NCBI GenBank assembly: GCA_023415575.1
Contig: JAEZKF010000021.1
Span: 1-27,787 of the forward strand
Origin: Bacillota bacterium
Lineage (GTDB): Bacteria; Bacillota; Clostridia; Oscillospirales; Ruminococcaceae
Direction: 5' to 3'
Length of the DNA stretch: 27,787 nt
Below, piece after piece: positions 22,005 through 27,787 of the stretch (its first letter is position 1; each line of letters opens with the position of its first letter). The notes beneath the pieces were generated by a model. The model was not told where the DNA came from. It did no database searches and was given only the letters and a program-made list of their open reading frames with translations. Made by a program: the position numbers and the translations under genes.

Positions 22005-22266
22005 GATTCGCCCGACCTTTCACAATGCGATTGCGGATGCGCCACTGCAGGTTCTGAGCAAGCGGCACATCCTCTGTCCGCTTACGGTACATCCACTCAG
22101 CATAATCACAAAGCAGGATCTGATCCTCTGCCTGTGACAAGTTGAGGGATACCCCTTTCTCCTCGAGCTCGGCCTTGCGCGCTTCGAGCATTTGTGTGTA
22201 ATACTCATCGCGCTTGTCGTGGGTAATTCCCAGTGCAATCTTAAATAGTTTTAATACAGTGTCCAA
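21994..22266 (-). CDS. Head-tail connector protein (gp6-like)
   Basis: The 90-residue product is all-helical (TVLKLFKIALGITHDKRDEY, QMLEARKAELEEKGVSLNL, LLCDYAEWMYRKR). Such short proteins form the ring below the portal. The start is TTG with AGGGGG 7 bases upstream; the next in-frame Met is 25 codons in and lacks a ribosome site. It is the first gene after the hairpin at 22284-22303. The call rests on helix pattern and order. Confidence 0.7.
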   Translation of the reverse strand: MDTVLKLFKIALGITHDKRDEYYTQMLEARKAELEEKGVSLNLSQAEDQILLCDYAEWMYRKRTEDVPLAQNLQWRIRNRIVKGRANHGT

Positions 22267-22283
22267 AGCCTCGCCCCCTTAAG

Positions 22284-22303
22284 TGGGAGCGGTGAAGCTC
22301 CCA
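22284..22303 (-). other. Intergenic hairpin in the capsid-connector gap
   Basis: TGGGAGC and GCTCCCA form a perfect 7-bp stem with a 6-base loop, between the small acidic-tailed gene and the connector gene. No U-tract follows in the transcription direction, so it may be an RNA-processing or stability element rather than a terminator. Confidence 0.45.
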
Positions 22304-22306
22304 AAA

Positions 22307-22558
22307 TCATGCGTTCTTGTCGCCTTCGCCCTCAGCATCGGCCGGAGCCTCATCCTTTGCGTCGGCATCAGCCGGAGCCTTGCCCTTGCCTTTGCCTTTT
22401 TCCTTCTCCGGCTTCTCGGCGTCCTTCTCCTCCTTAATCAGGCCACGCTTGATTAAGTCATCGATTCGCGCCTTGTCCTTGCTTTCAAAGGCCTCGCCAA
22501 TCTGATAGACTTTTGAGGGATTGTACTTGTCGCGGAATTTTGCTGTTACCTTGTACAT
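22307..22558 (-). CDS. Small phage head-region protein with charged low-complexity tail
   Basis: The 83-residue product has a short folded part: KVTAKFRDKYNPSKVYQIGE, then ARIDDLIKRGLIKEE, a pattern seen in small proteins next to phage capsid genes. Residues about 45-83 are a Lys/Glu/Ala/Asp-rich low-complexity tail (KGKGKGKAPADADAKDEA). It lies 20 bases after the capsid gene. It may be a head decoration or assembly accessory protein; I cannot assign a function. Confidence 0.6.
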   Translation of the reverse strand: MYKVTAKFRDKYNPSKVYQIGEAFESKDKARIDDLIKRGLIKEEKDAEKPEKEKGKGKGKAPADADAKDEAPADAEGEGDKNA

Positions 22559-22578
22559 ACGCTACCGTCCTTTCTCCA

Positions 22579-23856
22579 TTAACCTTCTGGCGTAAACTCA
22601 AGAGTGACCAGAGCAAACGCCTCCGGCTTGGTGGGCTTACCGTCGAAGCGCCCCTTACCACGGAATCCCGTCTGATCCTCAGCGAACTTCACATGCTCGG
22701 ACTTGTCGATGGAGATGCTCTCGCGTTCTACGAGGGTGTAGGCCGAGAAATCGCCATACAGGATCTTATCCTCGTCCATATTGTTGTTGAAAACAACACG
22801 GAGTCCGAGCAGGTCAGGGTTCTTCAGGTTGGGGAGTTTCGCGACTACATCGCCGGTGCTGGTAGGCTGCACGCTGTACTGCAGCAGGCGGTTATAGTAG
22901 GTCTTGCGCTTTACAACGGCGACAATCTCGCCAATGCTGTCCTCTCCGGTATCGATGAGCGCAATCGGTTTGACGATATCCACATAGCTTGCAGGGTCGG
23001 TGACCGTAACCTTGTTGCTTTCCGGAATCTTTGTCAGGATTCCCTCCGGCTGTTTATTCGCAGACCCGGTGCCTTTCAGGATGCCCTTGTCAAGGCCAAG
23101 GCCGATGGCACGGGCCACTTTCTTGGTTACATAGTCATCAAGGTTGATGATGCTATCCTGCAACATAGAATTGTCGACAAAGGTAACCTTGCCAATCTTA
23201 AACCCGTCGAAGGATACACTGGTAATGGTGCCAACATCTCCGGTAGGCAGCGTTCCAGTCTGCTCAATCCAATCAGCGGCAGTTGTATCGGTGTCGATTA
23301 AGATACGCACGGTGCCCTGCGCGCGGATTTTATCAACCAGCGGGTACAGGGTGGTGTAGTCTCCCACAATATCGAGGACGCGAGAGACCACGATTTCCGG
23401 CATGGTTAATTCCGCACCTGTAGCACCACGCAGATTGCGGAATTTCTCGTAAAACTCTTTTACTTCTGCGCGCTCGTAGTAAGCGCCGCTCTTGACCAAC
23501 TCGCGGATCTGTGCACTGTTCATCCTTACATCTCCTCTTTCTTCATGATTTGAATTTCCGCCTGCAGGCGGTACATTCTTAGCCCGCTGGTCGAGCTCAG
23601 CGAGCTCACTGTTGATTCTGTCAATCTCGCCCTCGAGCTTACTGATGCTATCGTCAAGGTTCGTTTCTCCGATTTCCTTCTCAAGAGCATCAATGTTCTC
23701 CTGTACGAGCTTGATGTCCTCATCGGTCTGTGCCTCATCCAGTGCGGCCGACAATTCCTCCGATCGCTTGGTAAACCCGTCACGCTTTGCGATGAGTGCC
23801 ACGAGCTCTGCTTTGCGCTCCTTGAGTTCGGCCTGCAGTTTTATTTGCTTGAGCAT
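22579..23856 (-). CDS. HK97-type major capsid protein with N-terminal scaffold (delta) domain
   Basis: The 425-residue product starts with a coiled-coil scaffold domain (about 1-90, KQIKLQAELKERKAELVALI) rich in Glu/Lys/Leu, and a Pro/Gly/Asn linker (about 93-106). The HK97 fold (about 112-425) shows GYFE-like landmarks such as TLYPLVDKIRAQGT, DWIEQTGTLP, FKIGKVTFVDNSMLQDS, and the C-terminal DGKPTKPEAFALVTL. The encoded prohead protease should remove the scaffold near residue 105-112. GGAGGA lies 5 bases before the ATG. It overlaps the protease gene by 16 bases. An internal ribosome site with ATG at 23523 (residue 112) could give a 314-residue, scaffold-less form. Confidence 0.93.
   Translation of the reverse strand: MLKQIKLQAELKERKAELVALIAKRDGFTKRSEELSAALDEAQTDEDIKLVQENIDALEKEIGETNLDDSISKLEGEIDRINSELAELDQRAKNVPPAGGNSNHEERGDVRMNSAQIRELVKSGAYYERAEVKEFYEKFRNLRGATGAELTMPEIVVSRVLDIVGDYTTLYPLVDKIRAQGTVRILIDTDTTAADWIEQTGTLPTGDVGTITSVSFDGFKIGKVTFVDNSMLQDSIINLDDYVTKKVARAIGLGLDKGILKGTGSANKQPEGILTKIPESNKVTVTDPASYVDIVKPIALIDTGEDSIGEIVAVVKRKTYYNRLLQYSVQPTSTGDVVAKLPNLKNPDLLGLRVVFNNNMDEDKILYGDFSAYTLVERESISIDKSEHVKFAEDQTGFRGKGRFDGKPTKPEAFALVTLEFTPEG
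23521..23536 (-). promoter_or_regulatory. Internal ribosome site and ATG in the capsid gene
   Basis: On the minus strand AGGAG (23536-23532) lies 8 bases before an in-frame ATG (23523-23521). That ATG encodes Met112, the first residue of the mature-like part (MNSAQIREL). Confidence 0.5.
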
Positions 23857-24428
23857 CTCAAATCCTCCAGTCTCTTTTTTAATTTCTCTTTAACAGCAGT
23901 TAGTGACCTGGCTTTAGCCTCCTCAGCAGCCTGCTGCCGTGCCTGAATTTCGGTTTGAGGGTAAGCGGGGAAGGTGCAGATTGATACTTCCCTGACGTCA
24001 GCCTCGACTACCGTCCAGTGCATCCCATCGTCCTTGCAATCGTACTCCTCTGATACCGGGTCAAACCCGAAGCTGCATCCCGAGATGTCCCCTCGCTCCA
24101 CGCGAGCATATACATCCATTGCCTGGGCGTCGTTCTGATTGATTTTTACACGCCCCCACAGGCCATGCGCATCAGTCCGGAGTTCAAGCGTTCCGCTAAC
24201 ATTTCGCCCCAAAACAAAACCGCTGTCATGGTTATACAGACAGCGGATATCATTATTTTTAAGCGAGTTGTCAAATGCACCGGGCGCAATTTTCTCAAAA
24301 CAGCCTTCCCAAAGCTCTGTTTCTTGGTTGAATACCGCGAAATACCCCTCGATGTACTTCTCCCCATCGCTTTCCGCGCGGGTTGTGAGTTTTGAGGCAA
24401 AATATGACGTCCGTTTATTCAGAGCCAT
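23841..24428 (-). CDS. HK97 family prohead protease
   Basis: The 195-residue serine protease processes the capsid scaffold. The motifs EGYFAVFNQETELW (about 27-40) and IAPGAFDNSLKNNDI (47-61) precede His67 in YNHDSG. The catalytic Ser lies in ISGCSFGF (115-122), and the block VSICTFPAYPQTEI is near the end. The frame is open to a TTG at 24464 without spacing for a ribosome site. The ATG at 24428, with AAGG just upstream, matches the usual family start. It overlaps the portal gene by 14 bases and the capsid gene by 16. Its C-terminal helix (AAEEAKARSLTAVKEKLKK) is charged. Confidence 0.92.
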   Translation of the reverse strand: MALNKRTSYFASKLTTRAESDGEKYIEGYFAVFNQETELWEGCFEKIAPGAFDNSLKNNDIRCLYNHDSGFVLGRNVSGTLELRTDAHGLWGRVKINQNDAQAMDVYARVERGDISGCSFGFDPVSEEYDCKDDGMHWTVVEADVREVSICTFPAYPQTEIQARQQAAEEAKARSLTAVKEKLKKRLEDLRCSSK

Positions 24429-25617
24429 CACCTTCTTTCTGCAAAAGTTTCTTTTGGTCTCCAACCTTCTCTACCGGCACATAGTTCTCAAGGACAATGT
24501 AGTCATTCATGCCCTCGTTATCTACCGGCGCGTAGTCAAACTCATTGCGGCCCTCGTTGCGGTTGAGCATACCACCCGCCACCATTTCTTTCACAAAGCT
24601 AACCTTTTCTGAAAGATTGTACTGCATCAAGGATTTCGCGTTGAATTTGAAATACCACTCAGGCTTTATCAGCAGCGCACGAGTAAGCACCTGCTGAATA
24701 ATCATGGCGATTCCCATGATTGTGGTAGAAACGAAATTGTTGTACTCTTCCTTATTGAAGGTACCGATGCCAACCATAAAGCCGGGTACGCCAAGTGCAG
24801 CTGCAATTGTGCTCTTGTCGAGTTTGATTGAATCCTGTATGGCCAAATCGTTGAGGGTGAGCGGCTCAATTGTCTTGATGTCAATCTCTCCCGCCGGGAT
24901 AAGCCACGGTTCGCCTTGCTCAGTCTTGCTGGCATAGCTACCAAGGATTCGCTGCCGTGTCTCCTCGTCCTGGAACTCCTGAATATCAGCATTAACCGAT
25001 ATGATAAGGGATGGTTTCCACTTCGAGCGGAGAAATGCGGTTTTAGTTGCCCCTGCTTGCAGAAGGTTCTCTACCGCCTCTTTGACCATCGGGCCGCATC
25101 CTTGCCCCATGTACGGCTTTTTATCGTCCGGGATGTAGGGAAAGTGCAGCACTTCATCCGGCCGGAATGGTTTGTTGCGGTATCTGATTTGATATCCACC
25201 ACTGGGCAGATCATCAAACAGTACGCTGTTCATGTCCCAAATGTCCATGTTTTCAAGCAGACCGTTCTTGACTTCCGGGTAAACCACTGCATTACCATAT
25301 ACCATCATGTCCGTGACAATTTTATAAATAAAATTCTTGCGGGTCATGTATCGGTTTGGAGTGATGTCCACTTTTTTAGAGAGCTCGTTCTTGAGCCTCC
25401 GGTCTCCGTTATCGCCATTTTCCATCAACATGATGGTCATGGATGATACAAGGTCTGCTATCTTGTGGACACATTGCCGCACGTCCTCGTTTTTGGACAA
25501 AGGTTTGTACCCGTTCGGGCAGAGTATGTCTCGCGCATCAGGGCTATTAAGCCATAAGGCTACAGGGTCCGCACGTGTCTTTTGCTTTTTTCGGCTAAAC
25601 AATCCGATATTAATCAA
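24415..25617 (-). CDS. Phage portal protein (HK97 family)
   Basis: The product has up to 400 residues and matches the HK97-type portal. It has NEDVRQCVHKIADLVSSM (about 43-60), MVYGNAVVYPEV, and DEVLHFPYIPDDK, then DSIKLDKSTIAAALGVPGFM (about 263-282) and FNKEEYNNFVSTTIMGIAMI. It forms the dodecameric ring at the packaging vertex. The first possible start is TTG at 25617, which overlaps the terminase stop (AGTTGATT) but lies directly on AAAGGAG. A TTG five codons later (GLFSRKK) has long spacing, and an AUC between them has ideal spacing. The exact start is therefore uncertain. It ends inside the protease gene. Confidence 0.92.
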   Translation of the reverse strand: MINIGLFSRKKQKTRADPVALWLNSPDARDILCPNGYKPLSKNEDVRQCVHKIADLVSSMTIMLMENGDNGDRRLKNELSKKVDITPNRYMTRKNFIYKIVTDMMVYGNAVVYPEVKNGLLENMDIWDMNSVLFDDLPSGGYQIRYRNKPFRPDEVLHFPYIPDDKKPYMGQGCGPMVKEAVENLLQAGATKTAFLRSKWKPSLIISVNADIQEFQDEETRQRILGSYASKTEQGEPWLIPAGEIDIKTIEPLTLNDLAIQDSIKLDKSTIAAALGVPGFMVGIGTFNKEEYNNFVSTTIMGIAMIIQQVLTRALLIKPEWYFKFNAKSLMQYNLSEKVSFVKEMVAGGMLNRNEGRNEFDYAPVDNEGMNDYIVLENYVPVEKVGDQKKLLQKEGDGSE

Positions 25618-27359
25618 CTCCTTTCATGGCCTTCAGTCGGCTTCGCACCAAACCATTTCCCTACCACGCCCCGTTTATCCTTGTCGATGATATGCTGCTT
25701 TGCGGCAATCACCGTGCAGTCAAAGAGATCCATTCTGGCGTTATCGGCTACCTTCTCGTAGCGCACCCGCTCGTCAAAATCCTCCACTGCCTTAACGTTA
25801 CCGATGCAATACTCAAACGCCTTATTGTGGACATAATAGAACTTCTTCTCTTTAATCTGTTTTTCGATATAGCGGAATGCCTCGGATTTTTTCCAATATG
25901 CCTGGTCCACTTGCTCCATCTTAAAGCCGGACTGGACCATCATTCTGACAAACTCTCTGCTCTTGTACTTATCAAAACCGCAGCACTTAATCCGGAATCC
26001 CATGCTGCGCATCGAAATAAACCATTTCACGATCTCATGGAAGTCAACCGTTTCGCTATTACAGAGAGTCAACCAGCCTTCATCAGCCCACCAGAAAAAC
26101 GGAATGTTGTCCTCTTCTGCCTTTCGCTGGGCTTGTGTGATAGGGATAAATCCATGCGAGATAGTGATGGATACTCCTTGATACTCGCCATACAAACAGC
26201 CCGCCGTGAGGTCATGCAACACAGACAAGTCCGCTCCGGCCGTCCATGTGATGGGCAGTTTAGCAAGTTCCTCAACTGTCCAGTTGTATTGCTCATCTGA
26301 GGTCTGCACCTCTAGCATGTCAAAGTAACTGCTGGCGACGTTGGTGTAGATGTTGAGGGACTTGTTGAGAAAAGAGTTTCGCCTCGTTGGGTCGTTTTGT
26401 GCCTGCAGGGCATCTGCCATGATATCCTGCGGACGGATAGTCACGCCGTAATTCGGGTTAGCCTTCTCATGCTCAACCGGGTTTGTATAATCGTCAGCGT
26501 TATCAGCTTTGCAAATGAAAACAAAATACTGCTCATCGCTAACCGTGCCCTGCAGTATCTTTTGGCAGTAGCCCAAGCGCTGGTAACAGAAGCTGTTCAT
26601 GTTCTGTCCAGCCGTAGTGATACCGATTAGAAGCTTATTTATGTACGCCTTCATAGCATCTTTGTAGACGTAGTAATCATTTGCGGAGCGGTAAGCGTGA
26701 ATCTCGTCGAGTATGATAAGGTTGGCGTTCAGGCCGTCCTCTTTCTCGGAGTTACTGGCCAACGCCTCTATTTTGATGGACCCGACCTCAATGCCATATG
26801 CATCCTCAAAGCTCCGGCTTATTGAGTACTCCGCGTTGCTGTACATAATCTTGAAGTGCTCCTCTTCGCCCATTGCCTTGATGTTCTTGTGGATGACATC
26901 AAAGCACTCAAGCGCACGCTTGAGTTTTGTGGCTATGATATATAGGGTAGAGGAGTATTGCATATCGAGTAAGGACAGCGCCCATGCGAGAGCTGCCGCA
27001 AATGGCGTCTTTCCGTTTTTGCGTGGTATAAAAATAAACGCCTCATGAAATCGGCGTTCTTCTGTGTTTTTAATATAGAATCCTGCGATGTTGTAGCAGA
27101 TGAATTTTTCCCAAGGCTCCAGCAAAAATGGCTGCCCTTTCTTTGGGCCTTTGATATGCACGAACGTGCTCTCGATTATCGCAATGACAAATTCGGCAGG
27201 GCGTTCGCGGAAATCGTATTGCCCGCTCTCAAGGTCTGAAAGAAAACGCTGACATGCCTGGATATTCTCAGCGCATGCTATGCGCCTGCCTTCAACAGCG
27301 CTCTTAGCGTACTCAATGACCTCAAGGTAGTTCTTGCCGTGCTTCTTATCCTTTGCCAA
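25614..27359 (-). CDS. Terminase large subunit
   Basis: The 581-residue packaging motor has an ATPase domain with Walker A PRKNGKT (112-118) and Walker B LIILDE (214-219). A nuclease domain has acidic residues Asp377 in TAGADLS and Asp463 in CGFDKYKS. This is the HK97/phiC31-like TerL type with an N-terminal LLEPWEKFICYNIAGF adaptor. It drives DNA into proheads and cuts concatemers. The only usable start is a TTG at 27359, since an in-frame TGA lies three codons upstream and the next Met is far inside. It overlaps the small terminase gene by 14 bases and shares its stop with the portal start region. Confidence 0.95.
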   Translation of the reverse strand: MAKDKKHGKNYLEVIEYAKSAVEGRRIACAENIQACQRFLSDLESGQYDFRERPAEFVIAIIESTFVHIKGPKKGQPFLLEPWEKFICYNIAGFYIKNTEERRFHEAFIFIPRKNGKTPFAAALAWALSLLDMQYSSTLYIIATKLKRALECFDVIHKNIKAMGEEEHFKIMYSNAEYSISRSFEDAYGIEVGSIKIEALASNSEKEDGLNANLIILDEIHAYRSANDYYVYKDAMKAYINKLLIGITTAGQNMNSFCYQRLGYCQKILQGTVSDEQYFVFICKADNADDYTNPVEHEKANPNYGVTIRPQDIMADALQAQNDPTRRNSFLNKSLNIYTNVASSYFDMLEVQTSDEQYNWTVEELAKLPITWTAGADLSVLHDLTAGCLYGEYQGVSITISHGFIPITQAQRKAEEDNIPFFWWADEGWLTLCNSETVDFHEIVKWFISMRSMGFRIKCCGFDKYKSREFVRMMVQSGFKMEQVDQAYWKKSEAFRYIEKQIKEKKFYYVHNKAFEYCIGNVKAVEDFDERVRYEKVADNARMDLFDCTVIAAKQHIIDKDKRGVVGKWFGAKPTEGHERS

Positions 27360-27717
27360 GGTCCATCAGCACTTTCTCAAGTTTGCTTGTCTTGCCCTTG
27401 CCCTTCATCCCTTTGTCATTGATGCGTTTTAACCCAGCCGGGGTCAACCCGAGCTGCACCGAGTATGTGAGGATATCTTTACGCAGGTTTTCCAGTGTCG
27501 CTACAATGGGTGATTTCTTGCATCCACCGTCTGCGGTCATTTCGGTTACAATTTCCTCTATTTTTTCACCGTTTTTTAACGCAGAATTGAATGCTTTTTG
27601 CAGCGAATTATACTGCTTGATTAGCCCCACGTAGATATCAATGGTCAGGTCGAATTCAGGCCGATAAACTCCGAGTTTTTTCATGTTTTCAACAACTGAT
27701 TTTTTGCTCGTCGCCAC
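27346..27717 (-). CDS. Terminase small subunit, P27 family
   Basis: The 123-residue DNA-recognition subunit shows KSVVENMKKLGVYRPEFDLT, YVGLIKQYNSLQKAFNSALK and the C-terminal LTPAGLKRINDK motif of P27-type small terminases. The frame extends to a GTG at 27729, but AGGGGTGA lies 8 bases before the GTG at 27717, and MATSK is the usual family start. It would bind the packaging site and load the large subunit, with which it overlaps by 14 bases. Its ribosome site lies inside another open frame described at 27689-27787. Confidence 0.9.
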   Translation of the reverse strand: MATSKKSVVENMKKLGVYRPEFDLTIDIYVGLIKQYNSLQKAFNSALKNGEKIEEIVTEMTADGGCKKSPIVATLENLRKDILTYSVQLGLTPAGLKRINDKGMKGKGKTSKLEKVLMDLGKG

Positions 27718-27787
27718 GCCTAATTTCACCCCTAAAAAAATTTTTTAAAAATTCGCGCATATTAACAAGCCTCCCCCTGCCCGTTAC
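27689..27787 (-). CDS. Open frame entering from the right edge, overlapping the small terminase start
   Basis: The frame is open from the window edge to a TGA at 27691-27689. Inside it an ATG at 27760 has GGGGGAGG 9 bases upstream and would encode a 23-residue peptide (MREFLKNFFRGEIRRGDEQK and three more). It overlaps the small terminase gene by 29 bases in another frame. It is either the tail of an upstream phage gene or a leader peptide coupling translation. I do not recognise it. It contains the homopolymer tract T5-A6-T7. Confidence 0.3.
   Translation of the reverse strand, partial: VTGRGRLVNMREFLKNFFRGEIRRGDEQKISC

Noticed and set aside
22513..23301. 262-codon plus-strand open frame across the capsid gene
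   Set aside because: It is a shadow of the capsid gene on the other strand. It lacks a ribosome site and recognisable motifs, while the minus-strand frame has full HK97 features.
23526..23783. 85-codon alternate-frame ORF over the scaffold region
   Set aside because: Arg/Ser-rich shadow without a ribosome site; the scaffold frame has a clear coiled-coil pattern.
25626..26300. 224-codon plus-strand open frame across the large terminase gene
   Set aside because: Opposite-strand shadow; the terminase nuclease motifs lie on the minus strand here.

Overview
The window joins an ordinary chromosomal stretch (left, about 1-9,510) to the late half of a tailed-phage prophage (right, about 10,750-27,787, all on the minus strand). 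A short, very AT-rich accessory island (about 9,590-10,750) lies between them. The gene families point to a low-to-medium GC Firmicute, most likely a gut-type Clostridia member: polar amino-acid ABC genes, a DesK/LiaS-type two-component system, a TcdE-type holin, a P27 small terminase and strong AGGAGG ribosome sites. The genus cannot be read from the sequence.

Left part. A 16-codon gene fragment with a transposase-like start runs off the left edge, next to a strong inverted repeat. Then come a zinc-ribbon membrane protein (175-576, minus) and a minus-strand ABC-2 exporter of one ATPase and two permeases (723-3974). A sensor kinase and response regulator (4159-5888, plus) diverge from the exporter. 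The layout resembles antibiotic-sensing modules such as LnrJK/LnrLMN of Bacillus, so the pair probably controls the exporter. A VanW-family protein follows (5964-6839), overlapped by the first 48 codons of a DltA-like adenylating enzyme that stops early (6829-6975). A complete polar amino-acid importer (7194-9465) follows, with a readable promoter, a perfect dyad at its predicted start point, and a strong terminator.

Middle. A GNAT-fold protein and a 57-residue partner are coupled stop-to-start (10463-9687, minus). The composition is far more AT-rich than on either side, and the arrangement resembles an acetyltransferase toxin-antitoxin pair. The prophage border probably lies in this stretch, but no attachment site can be proven here.

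Right part. Read in its own direction (high to low coordinates), the prophage is a classical HK97-type siphovirus late operon. The order is small and large terminase, portal, prohead protease, capsid with a fused scaffold, a small acidic-tailed protein, four connector/completion proteins, major tail protein, a terminator-like attenuator, tail assembly chaperone with a -1 frameshift, tape measure, distal tail, two small tail proteins, tail-tip endopeptidase/fibre protein, a fibre/baseplate protein, a leucine-rich-repeat host-recognition candidate, a TcdE-type holin, amidase endolysin, an LLH holin and a terminator. Most junctions overlap by a few bases or share stop and start codons.

The strongest non-routine observations are these: a textbook frameshift signal (CCCAAAC, 6-nt spacer, 12-bp stem) in the tail chaperone gene; an internal Shine-Dalgarno plus ATG at the scaffold/capsid junction; a tail-tip candidate built from seven 27-residue leucine-rich repeats; a six-fold HxH histidine ladder in the tail-tip protein; the AT-rich GNAT/small-protein pair; and the DltA stub behind VanW.
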